Notes: generated by a model not told the origin, from the sequence alone. A stretch of 64,000 bases of DNA from Kineosporia babensis (GCF_021129305.1 NZ_JAJOMB010000010.1:211101-275100); one strand, 5' to 3'. Counted from the first letter of the stretch, positions 8,654-17,345 are shown. A program made the numbers and translations.

Positions 8654-8730
8654 GCCGTTCAGCGTAGTCACTCCCGCTGTGGGCGCTTGCCCACACCCAC
8701 CTCGCCCGCTTCGGCACTCACCCCTCCGGC

Positions 8731-9669
8731 TCAGAAGCCGGGGCCGGCCGCGCTCATCATGTCGTCGAGCCGGCGCAGGATCACGCCCTCGCGCAGCGCC
8801 CACGGGCTGATCTGCATGCTCTCCACGCCGAGCAGTTCCATCGCGGCCTCGGCCACCAGCGCACCGGCCAGAATCTGCCGGGCCCGGCCGATCGAGACGC
8901 TGGGCAACTCTGCCCTTTCGGCCTCGGTCATCGTGGCCAGGCGGGGAACCCACTCGGTCAGATCGGCCCGGCGCAGCACCCGGACCGGACTCTCGGCCGT
9001 CTCCGGGGCGCAGATCCGGGCCAGCGAGCGGAAGGTCTTGCTGCTGCCGACAGTCTGGTCCGGCGCACCGCTGCGGACCACGTCACGCACCACCCGGCCC
9101 AGCTCGGCCCGGACGTAGCGGCGCGCGGCGCGGATCTGGTCGGCGCTCGGCGGGTCCCCGACCAGCCGGTCCCGGGTCAGCCGGCCCGCGCCCAGGGGCA
9201 GCGAGATCGCCACGTCGGGCAGTTCGTCCAGGCCGGTGCCGATCTCCAGCGAGCCGCCGCCGATGTCCAGCACCAGCAGCCGCCCGGCCGACCAGCCGAA
9301 CCAGCGCCGCACCGCCAGGAAGGTGAGCCGGGCCTCGTCCCCGCCGCCCAGCACGTGCAGCTCGATACCGGTCTGCTTGCGCACCCGGGCCAGCAGTTCC
9401 TCGCCGTTGGGGGCGTCCCGAATGGCCGAGGTGGCGAACCCGATGACCTCCTCCACGCCCAGGTCCTCACCGATGGTCAGGCTGGACTCGACGAAGCGCA
9501 GCAGCGACTCCTCGGCCTGCGGGGAGATCCGGCCGTCCGCGTCCAACTGCTCGGCCAGCCGCAGTTCGATCTTGTGCGAGGAGGCCGGCAACGGCCGGGC
9601 CCCCGGATGAGCGTCCACCACCAGCAGATGCACCGTATTGGAACCCACATCGAGAACGCCCAGCCGCAT
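8731..9669 (-). CDS. ppx: Ppx/GppA phosphatase family protein
   Basis: 312-residue exopolyphosphatase/guanosine pentaphosphatase-like protein of the sugar kinase/actin fold. The phosphate-1 loop [16 protein letters not shown] lies at residues 3-18 and the second glycine-rich loop [12 protein letters not shown] near residue 140; SKTFRSLA follows. About 310 residues is the length of the short actinobacterial Ppx proteins, which lack the C-terminal HD domain of the E. coli enzymes. Role: degradation of polyphosphate or (p)ppGpp-type alarmones. Divergent from the DUF3109-like gene with 91 bases between. Confidence 0.9.
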   Translation of the reverse strand: MRLGVLDVGSNTVHLLVVDAHPGARPLPASSHKIELRLAEQLDADGRISPQAEESLLRFVESSLTIGEDLGVEEVIGFATSAIRDAPNGEELLARVRKQTGIELHVLGGGDEARLTFLAVRRWFGWSAGRLLVLDIGGGSLEIGTGLDELPDVAISLPLGAGRLTRDRLVGDPPSADQIRAARRYVRAELGRVVRDVVRSGAPDQTVGSSKTFRSLARICAPETAESPVRVLRRADLTEWVPRLATMTEAERAELPSVSIGRARQILAGALVAEAAMELLGVESMQISPWALREGVILRRLDDMMSAAGPGF

Positions 9670-9747
9670 CCTGCGAAAGTACCTCACGATCCGGCCGCGA
9701 CCTGAGCCGATTAGCTCCCTTGCACCTGAGCAGGGGCCCGCAGGGCT

Positions 9748-9753
9748 TACATT
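9748..9753 (+). promoter_or_regulatory. minus-10 box of the DUF3109-like gene
   Basis: TACATT (TANNNT) ends seven bases before the ATG at 9761, with no ribosome binding site between; a leaderless transcript is likely. Confidence 0.45.
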
Positions 9754-9760
9754 GTCGGCC

Positions 9761-10663
9761 ATGCCCCATCCCCCCGCGCCGGAACTCGGACTCGACCCGG
9801 CCCGGCTCTGGCTCGAGTTCCCCGATCCGGAGCCCTCCGAAATCGTCGAAGACCCCGAGAATGTCGACGACGAAGACGAACTTGACGACGTCGTCGTGGA
9901 CTTCTCCGACTCCGCCGACGAGGAGGACGAGGAGGACGACGACGAGACCTTCGAGGACGAGGACCAGCCCGACCAGGTCTTCCGCTGCGACCTGACCTGG
10001 CTGACCTCCAACTACACCTGCATCTACGGCAGCGGCTGCGGGGGCATCTACGCCGACCGGCCGAACGACGGATGCTGCACCCTGGGTGCGCACTTCGCCG
10101 ACGAGGAGGACGAGGAGCGGGTCACCGAGGCGGTCAAGGGCCTGGACGCCGGCATCTGGCAGTTCGCCGACGAGGGCACCCGCGACGGCTGGACCGAGGT
10201 CGACCCGGAGGGCCAGCGCAAGACCCGGGTGTTCGAGGGCGCCTGCATCTTCCTGAACCGCCCGGGCTTCGCGGCCGGCGACGGCTGCTCGCTGCACAAG
10301 CTGGCCTGGGCCCAGGGCCGCGAGCCGCTGGAGCTGAAACCGGACGTCTGCTGGCAGCTTCCGATCCGCCGGTCCTACCGCACGATCGAGCGCCCGGACG
10401 GCACCAGCTACCTCGAGGTGACGATCAGCGAGTACGACCGCCGGGGCTGGGGCGCGGGCGGGCACGACCTGGACTGGTACTGCACCGGCAACCCGCAGGC
10501 CCACGTCGGCAGCCAGCCGGTGTACCGCAGCCTGAAGCCGGAACTGGTGGAGCTGATGGGCGAGGCTGCCTACGGGGTGCTGGCCCAGCACTGCGACCAG
10601 ATCACCGGGGCCCGCAAGCTGATCCCGCTCACCGTGCACCCGGCGACCGCCCGGGCCCGCTGA
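9761..10663 (+). CDS. cysteine-rich DUF3109/YkgJ-like protein with acidic N-terminal region
   Basis: 300-residue protein of unknown function. Residues about 25-70 are almost entirely Asp/Glu. The rest has the spaced cysteines of zinc/iron-chelating DUF3109 proteins: [56 protein letters not shown] and WYCTG. In that family the cysteines are thought to bind a metal or Fe-S cluster; no enzymatic activity is established. It overlaps nothing and is followed after eight bases by a methyltransferase gene, so the two are probably an operon. The acidic stretch upstream of the conserved domain is unusual in length. Confidence 0.75.
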   Translation: MPHPPAPELGLDPARLWLEFPDPEPSEIVEDPENVDDEDELDDVVVDFSDSADEEDEEDDDETFEDEDQPDQVFRCDLTWLTSNYTCIYGSGCGGIYADRPNDGCCTLGAHFADEEDEERVTEAVKGLDAGIWQFADEGTRDGWTEVDPEGQRKTRVFEGACIFLNRPGFAAGDGCSLHKLAWAQGREPLELKPDVCWQLPIRRSYRTIERPDGTSYLEVTISEYDRRGWGAGGHDLDWYCTGNPQAHVGSQPVYRSLKPELVELMGEAAYGVLAQHCDQITGARKLIPLTVHPATARAR

Positions 10664-10671
10664 GGCCGTTC

Positions 10672-11544
10672 ATGGCCGGAGTCATCCCGAGCCCCAACAT
10701 CTGGCACCACCCGGGGGTCTACGAGATCGAGAACCGCAGCGTCGATCCGGACGGTGTGATCGAGGCCGCCATGCGCTCGATCCGCTCCTGGGAGGGCGCC
10801 GCGGTGCTCGACATCGGTTGCGGCACGGGCTTTCACCTGCCCCGCTTCGCGGCCGAGGCGGCCTCGGTGATCGGGGTGGAGCCGCATCCGCCGCTGGTGC
10901 AGCTGGCCCGGCGGCGGATTGCGGCAATGATGGACGACGGGCGCGCCTCGGGTGCCCCCTCCGCCTTGGGTGCGGGGGACGGTTCGGACAGCGGATCAGT
11001 CGGCGGGGCCGACCCGGTCGACTCCGCCACTCGGAGTGCCGGTGAGGCCGAGAGCGCCGCTGCCGCCCGGAGCGCCACTGCGGCCGACCTCCGAAAGATC
11101 GACATCCGCCTCGGCACCGCCCAGAAACTCCCGGTTCCCAAGGCTTCGATCGACGTGGTGCACGCCCGCTGGGCCTACTTCTTCGGCCCCGGCTGCGAAC
11201 CCGGCCTGGCCGAGATCCGCCGGGTGCTGCGCCCCGGCGGCATCGCCTTCGTGATCGACAACGACGCCACCCGCTCCACCTTCGGCACCTGGTTCCGCCA
11301 GTGGCTGCCCAGTTACGACCCGGCGGCCGTGGAAACCTTCTGGGCCCGGCAGGGCTGGTCGCGGCGCAGCCTGGACATCCGCTGGGAGATGCCCACCCGC
11401 GAGGAGTTCGAGGCCGTGGTGCGGATCGAGTTCAGCCGCGAGCACGCGGACCGGATCCTGGCCTCGCACCCGGGCTCGTCGGTGGACTACGCCGTGAACC
11501 TGCTCTGGTACCAGGCCCCGAAAGGCCTCTGGCTCAAGCGCTGA
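10672..11544 (+). CDS. class I SAM-dependent methyltransferase
   Basis: 290-residue Rossmann methyltransferase. Motif I is VLDIGCGTGFHLPRFA (about residues 43-58), followed by IGVEPHPPLV, and motif II-III by LPVPKASIDVVHARWAY and IRRVLRPGGIAFVIDND. Between the second strand and motif II there is a low-complexity insert of about 45 residues (roughly 88-135) made of Ala, Gly, Ser and Asp, not expected in the fold. Substrate unknown. The start ATG is eight bases after the preceding stop; translational coupling to the DUF3109-like gene is likely. Confidence 0.82.
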   Translation: MAGVIPSPNIWHHPGVYEIENRSVDPDGVIEAAMRSIRSWEGAAVLDIGCGTGFHLPRFAAEAASVIGVEPHPPLVQLARRRIAAMMDDGRASGAPSALGAGDGSDSGSVGGADPVDSATRSAGEAESAAAARSATAADLRKIDIRLGTAQKLPVPKASIDVVHARWAYFFGPGCEPGLAEIRRVLRPGGIAFVIDNDATRSTFGTWFRQWLPSYDPAAVETFWARQGWSRRSLDIRWEMPTREEFEAVVRIEFSREHADRILASHPGSSVDYAVNLLWYQAPKGLWLKR

Positions 11545-11963
11545 CCAATCCCAGTTACCGCGTGCGAAAGCTGTCGCCCGAGCGCTCTTAATCCACGCAA
11601 TAGCGACAGAACGCCCCAAGTAGACGCTTCCGAGCCAGCATTGGGCCGGTGCGAAGCCCACCCCTCCACCGGTGCGGAGCCTGCCCCCTCCACCGGTGCG
11701 GAGCCCGCATCTCCACCGGTGCGGAGCTCGCCCCCTCCACGAGCCCCGCACCGAGTCCGCCCCTCCCACAACGCCCTTCGACCCGAACGGCCTCGCCCAG
11801 CTCGCTCCCTGCCCCCGTTCGCCCTTCGCCCCCAACGACCCCGACCAACTCGCGCCCCGCCCAACTCGCTCTGGCCCCGCTCGCCCTTCGCCCCCAACAA
11901 CCCCGACCAACTCGCGCCCCGCCCCGCTCGCTCTGGCCCCGCTCGCTCTGGCCCCGCTCGCCC
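11545..11963. repeat. gene-free low-complexity repeat region behind radA
   Basis: Two kinds of tandem repeat. At 11664-11741 a unit of 23-24 bases beginning CTCCACCGGTGCGGAGC occurs about 3.3 times. At 11821-11944 a 62-base unit beginning GCCCTTCGCCCCCAAC occurs twice with three differences, and its tail GCTCTGGCCCCGCTC is repeated once more. The region is very C-rich on the plus strand and contains no credible gene. It lies between the converging methyltransferase and radA genes, and the last codons of radA run into it. Confidence 0.75.
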
Positions 11964-13415
11964 CTACCCCCGCTCGCTCCTCCCCCCGCCGGCATTCCCA
12001 CCAACCAGCGGGAAGGTGGCCCGGCTCAAGGCGGTGAGGACATCGGGAACCTCGTACACCGCCATCCCCTCCGGTGCGGGCGCAGCATCTTTCGTGCCGG
12101 CCGGGACGAAGGCCGAGGTGAAGCCCAGCCGGGCGGCCTCGGCCAGGCGGCGGCCCACGCCGGCCACCGGGCGCACCTCGCCGGCCAGACCCACCTCGCC
12201 GACAGCGATCGTGCCGGGAGCCAGAGGTCGGTCGATGGCGGCGCCGGCGACGGCCAGGGCCACGGCCAGGTCGCAGGAGGGCTCGGCCAGGCGGTTGCCG
12301 CCGACGGTGGAGACGTAGACGTCGTTGCCGGACAGCCTTGCCCCGGCCCGGCGTTCGAGGACGGCCAGGATCATCGAGACCCGGCTGTTGTCCAGGCCGG
12401 AGGTGGCCCGGCGGGGGTTGTTGGCGGCGGTCGGGGCGACCAGCGCCTGGACCTCGCTGACCAGGGGGCGGCGGCCCTCCAGGGTCACGGTGACGCAGGT
12501 GCCGGGCACCGGCTGGGCGTGCTGGGACACGAACAGGCCACTGGGATCGGTCAGGCCGACGATGCCCACCTCGGACAGGTCGAAGCAGCCCACCTCGTCG
12601 GTCGGGCCGTACCGGTTCTTCACCGCGCGGACCAGGCGCAGCCGCGAGTGCCGGTCGCCCTCGAACTGGCAGACCACGTCCACCAGGTGCTCGAGCACCC
12701 GGGGCCCGGCGATCGAGCCGTCCTTCGTGACGTGGCCGACCAGCAGGGTGGCCATGCCGCGCTCCTTGGCCACCCGGATCAGCGAGGCCGCCACCTCCCG
12801 GACCTGCGAGACGCTGCCGGCCGAGCTCTCGATCGCGTCGCTGGCGATGGTCTGCACCGAGTCCACCACCAGCAGGTCGGGCTGCACGTCCTCCACGTGG
12901 CCGAGCACGGTGGACAGATCGGTCTCGGCGGTGAGCAGCAGCCGGGGCCGCAGCGCCCCGATCCGCTCGGCCCGCACCCGGACCTGGCTGGCCGACTCCT
13001 CACCGGTGACATAGAGCACGGTGCGCGAGTTCTGCGCGGCCTTGGACGCCACGTCGAGCAGCAGCGTGGACTTGCCGACCCCGGGCTCACCGGCCAGCAG
13101 CACCACCGCCCCGCTGACGATGCCGCCGCCGAGCACCCGGTCCAGCTCCTCCACCCCGGTGGACCAGGTCTGCGCGTTGTCGGCCGCCACCTCGCCGATG
13201 GGCTGGGCCTTCACCCCCACCGGCCGGGCCTTGGTGATGCCGGCCGGGGCCGCACTGGTGGCCTCCATCACCGTGCCCCAGGCCTGGCACTCGCCGCAGC
13301 GGCCGACCCACTTGGCGGCCTGCCAGCCGCACTCGGCACAGCGGTAACCGGGGTTGTCCCGCCCGGACCGCTTGCCCCGGCCTGCCGTACCTCGCCGCGC
13401 ATCAGATGTGCTCAC
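11964..13415 (-). CDS. radA: DNA repair protein RadA
   Basis: 483-residue RecA-like ATPase that drives branch migration in recombination. Domains in order: N-terminal C4 zinc finger (YRCAECGWQAAKWVGRCGEC split as CAEC and CGEC), Walker A GEPGVGKS, Walker B LLVVDSVQTI, the RadA-specific KNRYGPTDEVG motif, and a C-terminal Lon-protease-like domain that begins around GNDVYVSTVGG and has GEVGLAGEVRPV. The GTG start is chosen because TAGGTT lies seven bases upstream, giving a likely leaderless mRNA. The final 15 residues (glycine/serine/arginine) lie in repeat DNA. Divergent from disA; the pair is conserved in Gram-positive bacteria, where DisA monitors recombination intermediates. Confidence 0.95.
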   Translation of the reverse strand: MSTSDARRGTAGRGKRSGRDNPGYRCAECGWQAAKWVGRCGECQAWGTVMEATSAAPAGITKARPVGVKAQPIGEVAADNAQTWSTGVEELDRVLGGGIVSGAVVLLAGEPGVGKSTLLLDVASKAAQNSRTVLYVTGEESASQVRVRAERIGALRPRLLLTAETDLSTVLGHVEDVQPDLLVVDSVQTIASDAIESSAGSVSQVREVAASLIRVAKERGMATLLVGHVTKDGSIAGPRVLEHLVDVVCQFEGDRHSRLRLVRAVKNRYGPTDEVGCFDLSEVGIVGLTDPSGLFVSQHAQPVPGTCVTVTLEGRRPLVSEVQALVAPTAANNPRRATSGLDNSRVSMILAVLERRAGARLSGNDVYVSTVGGNRLAEPSCDLAVALAVAGAAIDRPLAPGTIAVGEVGLAGEVRPVAGVGRRLAEAARLGFTSAFVPAGTKDAAPAPEGMAVYEVPDVLTALSRATFPLVGGNAGGGRSERG

Positions 13416-13422
13416 GGCCAAG

Positions 13423-13428
13423 AACCTA
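13423..13428 (-). promoter_or_regulatory. minus-10 box of radA, probably leaderless
   Basis: Reads TAGGTT on the minus strand, seven bases before the GTG start. It supports the shorter start over an ATG ten codons upstream. Confidence 0.5.
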
Positions 13429-13465
13429 CGCGCGCCCACCGACAATCTTGACGGCCGTAGCCGGA

Positions 13466-13471
13466 TAGACT
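13466..13471 (+). promoter_or_regulatory. minus-10 box of disA, probably leaderless
   Basis: TAGACT lies seven bases before the GTG start of disA; no ribosome binding site is visible. The radA and disA promoters are back to back within 63 bases. Confidence 0.5.
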
Positions 13472-13478
13472 CCCTCTC

Positions 13479-14561
13479 GTGGTTGCGGAGCGGACTCCCG
13501 AAGAGCTACTGCGGTACACCCTGGCCGCCGTCGCTCCGGGCACGACGCTGCGTGACGGCCTGGAGCGGATCCTGCGTGGCCGGACCGGCGCGCTGATCGT
13601 GCTCGGCCACGACCCGTTGGTGGAGACGATCTGCACCGGCGGCTTCCACCTGAACGTCGGCTTCTCCGCCACCCGGCTGCGCGAGCTGGCCAAGATGGAC
13701 GGCGCGATCGTCACCGACCAGGACGTGACGCACATCCTGCGGGCCGCGGTCCAGCTGGTGCCCGACCCCACCATCCAGACCGACGAGTCCGGCACCCGGC
13801 ACCGCACCGCGGAGCGGGTGGCCAAGCAGACCGGGTACCCGGTGGTCTCGGTCAGCCAGTCGATGCGGATCATCGCGCTGTACGTGGCCGGCCGGCGTTA
13901 CGTGCTGGAGGGCTCGGACGCCATCCTCGGCAAGGCCAACCAGGCGCTGGCCACCCTGGAGCGCTACAAGGCCCGGCTGGACGAGGTCACCAGCACGCTC
14001 TCCGCGCTGGAGATCGAGGACCTGGTCACCGTGCGCGACGTCTCGATCGTGATCCAGCGGCTGGAGATGGTGCGCCGGATCTCCGACGAGATCCAGCACT
14101 ACGTGGTCGAACTCGGTACCGACGGCCGGCTGCTCTCGCTCCAGCTGGACGAGTTGATCGGCGGCGTCGGCCCGGACCGCGACCTGGTGATCCGCGACTA
14201 CCTGGACGCCACCCGCCGCGAGCGCTCGATGCCCGAAGTGGTCACCGCGCTGGCCGAGATCCCCTCGAACGACCTGGTCGACCTGGGCCTGGTGGCCCGG
14301 GTGCTGGGCTTCGTGCAGGGCGGGGACGCGCTGGACGCCTCGGTCAGCCCCAAGGGCTACCGTCTGCTCACCAAGGTGCCCCGGCTGCCCGGCACGATCG
14401 TCGAGCGCCTGGTCGACCACTTCGGCGACCTGCAGAAGCTGCTCGCCGCCAACCTGGACGACCTGATGCTGGTCGAGGGGGTCGGCGACCAGCGGGCCCG
14501 GGCGGTCCGGGAGGGCCTGTCCCGGCTGGCCGAGTCCAGCATCCTGGAGCGGTACATCTGA
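13479..14561 (+). CDS. disA: DNA integrity scanning diadenylate cyclase DisA
   Basis: 360-residue c-di-AMP synthase. The N-terminal DAC domain has the catalytic KMDGAIV and GTRHRTAERV motifs (about residues 70-120), the middle is a helical spine, and the C-terminal helix-hairpin-helix DNA-binding domain includes LMLVEGVGDQRARAVREGL. The octamer scans DNA and makes c-di-AMP, stopping at branched structures. The full length and intact motifs argue for a working enzyme. GTG start placed just behind a TAGACT box. Followed immediately by a small palindrome. Confidence 0.96.
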   Translation: MVAERTPEELLRYTLAAVAPGTTLRDGLERILRGRTGALIVLGHDPLVETICTGGFHLNVGFSATRLRELAKMDGAIVTDQDVTHILRAAVQLVPDPTIQTDESGTRHRTAERVAKQTGYPVVSVSQSMRIIALYVAGRRYVLEGSDAILGKANQALATLERYKARLDEVTSTLSALEIEDLVTVRDVSIVIQRLEMVRRISDEIQHYVVELGTDGRLLSLQLDELIGGVGPDRDLVIRDYLDATRRERSMPEVVTALAEIPSNDLVDLGLVARVLGFVQGGDALDASVSPKGYRLLTKVPRLPGTIVERLVDHFGDLQKLLAANLDDLMLVEGVGDQRARAVREGLSRLAESSILERYI

Positions 14562-14562
14562 A

Positions 14563-14580
14563 CGTCCCAGCAACGGACGC
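14563..14580. repeat. small palindrome directly behind disA
   Basis: ACGTCCCAGCAACGGACG: CGTCC and GGACG pair around a short loop, one or two bases after the stop codon. The complementary strand reads GGGACGTTC, the same core as the palindromes at 57924 and 35097. Confidence 0.45.
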
Positions 14581-14639
14581 GGCAACTCACCAAAGCGCCC
14601 GTCCCACCGGCGCAGCGAGCGGGTCCAGCGCCAAAACCA

Positions 14640-14656
14640 GAAGGCGAACCGCCTTC
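14640..14656 (+). terminator. weak hairpin, possible disA terminator
   Basis: GAAGGCG and CGCCTTC pair around AAC. No T run follows. It lies 80 bases behind disA. Confidence 0.35.
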
Positions 14657-14710
14657 GGCCAGTTCGCCCACCGCCGGATCCAGTCCACCCGCGCCCGGTT
14701 CGCTCAGGAC

Positions 14711-14751
14711 CGGGAAGACAAAACCCCTCATAGCGTTGCTTTGTCTTCCCG
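14711..14751. repeat. perfect 12-bp inverted repeat before mutY
   Basis: CGGGAAGACAAA (14711-14722) and TTTGTCTTCCCG (14740-14751) are exact reverse complements with a 17-base loop. The outer right arm ends 70 bases before the chosen mutY start. It may be a terminator reading leftward or rightward, or an operator. Confidence 0.6.
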
Positions 14752-14820
14752 ATCATGGCCATGGCCGCCGGCAGCACCAAGCACCCCCCACGCCGACCAC
14801 CACCCCGGGAAGCGCCACCC

Positions 14821-15768
14821 ATGACGCCCACCACCGCCTCAGCCAAAGCCACCCGGACCAAGGGCACCACAACGTCCGCAAGCAAGAACCAAAACCCGCT
14901 CCACACCCCGATCATCGCCTGGTACGAGGCCAACCAGCGGGATCTGCCCTGGCGCGAACCCGGCTGCCCCGCCTGGCACATCCTGATCAGCGAGATCATG
15001 CTGCAGCAGACCCCGGTCGTCCGGGTGCTGCCGATCTGGCGCGAGTGGGTAGAGCGCTGGCCCACCCCGGCCGACCTGGCCCAGGCCTCCCCCGCCGACA
15101 TTATCCGCGCGTGGGGCCGACTCGGTTACCCCCGGCGAGCGCTGCGCCTGCACGCGGCCGCCCAGGCCATCGTGGAGAAGCACAACGGCGAGGTCCCGAG
15201 CGACCACGCCGAGCTGCTCGCCCTTCCCGGCATCGGCTCCTACACCGCAGCAGCCGTGGCCAGCTTCGCCTTCGGCCAGCGTCACGCCGTGCTCGACACC
15301 AACGTGCGCCGGGTCTTCGCCCGCACGGTCACCGGCATCGAGTACCCGCCGACCGCCGTCACCGCCGCCGAGACCAAACTCGCCACGGAGCTCCTGCCCG
15401 AGCAGCGCGCCCACGTCTGGGCCGTGGCCGTGATGGAACTCGGCGCCCTGGTCTGCACTGCCCGCTCCCCCAAGTGCGCCGAGTGCCCCGTCTCCCAGCA
15501 GTGCGCCTGGCGTCTGGCGGGATCCCCTCCGCACACCGGCCCGGCGCGTAAGGGCCAGGCCTGGGCCGGCACCGATCGGCAGATCCGCGGCGCACTGATG
15601 GCCGCATTACGAAGCAGCAAGGAACCGTTGTCGCACCCTCAGCTGGTGATCGAAGTGCCCGACAGCGCCCTGCGGGATCCGAACCAGCGCTCCCGCTGCC
15701 TGTCCGGCCTGATCGAAGACGGTCTGGTCGAACCACTTCCCGGCGATCATTACCAGCTCCCCGCCTGA
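14821..15768 (+). CDS. mutY: A/G-specific adenine glycosylase MutY
   Basis: 315-residue DNA glycosylase that removes adenine opposite 8-oxoguanine. Seen: LPWREPGCPAWHILISEIML then QQTPV (catalytic Glu region), the helix-hairpin-helix with ALPGIGSYTAAAV, the catalytic Asp in AVLDTNVRR, and the [4Fe-4S] ligands C-X6-C-X2-C-X5-C in CTARSPKCAECPVSQQC. The C-terminal NUDIX-like recognition domain of longer MutY enzymes is reduced to about 80 residues, as in many actinomycetes. ATG at 14821 has GGGAAG upstream; an ATG 22 codons earlier lacks any binding site. Upstream lies the inverted repeat at 14711. Confidence 0.93.
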   Translation: MTPTTASAKATRTKGTTTSASKNQNPLHTPIIAWYEANQRDLPWREPGCPAWHILISEIMLQQTPVVRVLPIWREWVERWPTPADLAQASPADIIRAWGRLGYPRRALRLHAAAQAIVEKHNGEVPSDHAELLALPGIGSYTAAAVASFAFGQRHAVLDTNVRRVFARTVTGIEYPPTAVTAAETKLATELLPEQRAHVWAVAVMELGALVCTARSPKCAECPVSQQCAWRLAGSPPHTGPARKGQAWAGTDRQIRGALMAALRSSKEPLSHPQLVIEVPDSALRDPNQRSRCLSGLIEDGLVEPLPGDHYQLPA

Positions 15769-15863
15769 GCGAAGAATCATGCACCCCCGACCGGGTAGAA
15801 ACACCCATACGGGATACACGGTGCATACGTTACGGCTACTATCTGACCGCCTTAAATCTTCGC

Positions 15864-15869
15864 TAACCT
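15864..15869 (+). promoter_or_regulatory. minus-10 box of the orphan ABC ATPase gene
   Basis: TAACCT lies six bases before the GTG at 15876, without a ribosome binding site, suggesting a leaderless transcript. Confidence 0.45.
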
Positions 15870-15875
15870 CAGCAC

Positions 15876-16847
15876 GTGGTCCACAGTGACGGGGGAAAGC
15901 ACGAGCCTGCCCAGAATGCTCCTGCGCTCGTCGTTGACCACGTTGCCTTTGCCGCCCGCCAGGGTTTCCTGCGCCGCCGGCGGCAGATCTTCGACGGCCT
16001 GTCGTTCACCGTCGATCCCGGTGAAGCGGTAGGTCTGCTGCTGGCCTCGGGCTCGGGCAAGACCAGCCTGGCCAAGCTCGCCACCGGTCTGCACACCCCG
16101 GCGTTCGGCTCGGTCTCGGTGCTGGGCCTGAACCCGGCCGCCGACCAGGGCAAGCTGAAGGGCCGGGTCGGCGCCATCGTCAACGAGCACTCCCAGCTCT
16201 GGCCCGACCTCCCCCTGGGCGATGCCCTGGCCATGCTCGGTCAGTACTTCGACCTGCACAACGAAAAGGCCCGCCGGACCGAACTGGCCGAGCGCCTTGA
16301 GCTCACCCGGGTTCTGCGTACCCCCGTCGGCGATCTGACCCCGGCCCAGCATCGGCGCGCCGAACTGGTGGCCGCCCTGATGCCCGATCCGGAACTGCTG
16401 ATCCTGGACGAGCCGACCCGGGGTATGGATGCGGCCGGCAAGGAGCGAATCCGCTCGGTTCTACGCCAGGAGAACCGGATGCGAGGGCGCACCCTGCTGG
16501 TGGCCACCAGCGATCTGGCCGACGTCGAATCCCTTTGCCCCCGGCTGCTGGTCGGCGTGGACGGCCGGATCGGCTTCGACGGGAATGTGCCCGCGCTGAG
16601 CGAACTCCTGGGCACCGAGCGGGTGCTGGTGGTGGACCTGATGGCCCCCACCGACCGGCTCGACGAACTGCCCGGCACCGACCTGATCGCGATCGAGGCC
16701 AACGGCCTACGTCAGCGGATCGGCATTACCCCCGGGCAGACCACGACGGCGAAAGTGCTTGCAGACGTAGTCTCCCGAGCTTCCGTACGCAATCTCACCC
16801 TGGAGGAGCCGGACGTCTCGGAGCTGGTCCGCCGGCTGGCCTTATAG
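15876..16847 (+). CDS. orphan ABC transporter ATP-binding protein with degenerate motifs
   Basis: 323-residue ATPase most like the COG4586 group (multidrug-type ATP-binding subunits that normally precede two permease genes). Matching group-specific text: VNEHSQLWPDLPL and the helper LILDEPTRGMDAAGKERIR (Walker B and D-loop). Walker A reads LLASGSGKTS, missing the usual first glycine, and the ABC signature LSxGQ is replaced by LTPAQ. Those are where ATP hydrolysis and dimer clamping occur, so activity is uncertain. No permease gene is adjacent on either side. GTG start with TAACCT six bases upstream. The 3' end overlaps argA by six bases, tail to tail. Confidence 0.8.
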   Translation: MVHSDGGKHEPAQNAPALVVDHVAFAARQGFLRRRRQIFDGLSFTVDPGEAVGLLLASGSGKTSLAKLATGLHTPAFGSVSVLGLNPAADQGKLKGRVGAIVNEHSQLWPDLPLGDALAMLGQYFDLHNEKARRTELAERLELTRVLRTPVGDLTPAQHRRAELVAALMPDPELLILDEPTRGMDAAGKERIRSVLRQENRMRGRTLLVATSDLADVESLCPRLLVGVDGRIGFDGNVPALSELLGTERVLVVDLMAPTDRLDELPGTDLIAIEANGLRQRIGITPGQTTTAKVLADVVSRASVRNLTLEEPDVSELVRRLAL

Positions 16848-17345
16848 CTCGCGGAGCATGCGCGAGTTGCCCAGGGTGTTCGGCTTGACCCGGGCCAGAT
16901 CGAGGAACTCGGCCACCCCCTCGTCGCGCGACTGCAGCATCTCGGCGTAGACCTCGGGCGCCACCGGCGTTCCCTCGATCTCCCGAAAACCGTGGCGCTC
17001 GAAGAACTTCACCTCGAAGGTCAGGCAGAACAGCCGGGCCACCCCGAGGTCGGTGGCCTGCTCGATCAGGGTGTCCAGCAGGGCGTGCCCGACCCCGCTG
17101 CCCCGCCAGGCTGCCGAGACCGCGAGCGTGCGCACCTCGGCGAGGTCTTCCCAGAGCACGTGCACGGCCCCGCAGCCGATCACCTGGTCGTCGGCGTCCA
17201 CCGCGACCCGGAACTCCTGCACGTCCTCGTAGTACGTGACGCGTTCCTTGTTCAGCAGGATGCGCTGGTCGGCATAGCCGGAGACCAGGCCCGCGATCGT
17301 GGGGACATCGGTAGTACGGGCACGCCGGACACGAAACTCAGCCAC
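16842..17345 (-). CDS. argA: GNAT-type N-acetylglutamate synthase
   Basis: 167-residue stand-alone acetyltransferase of the kind used by actinobacteria as ArgA (first step of arginine synthesis, acetylating glutamate with acetyl-CoA). The fold is visible as VIGCGAVHVLWEDLAEVRTLAV followed by the acetyl-CoA-binding loop AWRGSGVGHALLD, then LFCLTFEVKFFERHGF. Length agrees with the mycobacterial protein. GTG start chosen because the upstream codons lose conservation. Tail-to-tail with the ABC ATPase gene. Not in an arginine operon here, which is usual for this type. Confidence 0.86.
   Translation of the reverse strand: MAEFRVRRARTTDVPTIAGLVSGYADQRILLNKERVTYYEDVQEFRVAVDADDQVIGCGAVHVLWEDLAEVRTLAVSAAWRGSGVGHALLDTLIEQATDLGVARLFCLTFEVKFFERHGFREIEGTPVAPEVYAEMLQSRDEGVAEFLDLARVKPNTLGNSRMLREL

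Noticed and set aside
11664..11944. CRISPR-like array
   Set aside because: Units are contiguous tandem repeats with no unique spacers and no cas genes.
11649..13451. 600-codon open frame antisense to radA
   Set aside because: Begins in the repeat region and continues as a shadow of radA.
15769..15875. Inverted repeats ATGCACC/GGTGCAT and GCGAAGA/TCTTCGC upstream of the ABC ATPase
   Set aside because: Seven-base arms that far apart are expected by chance.
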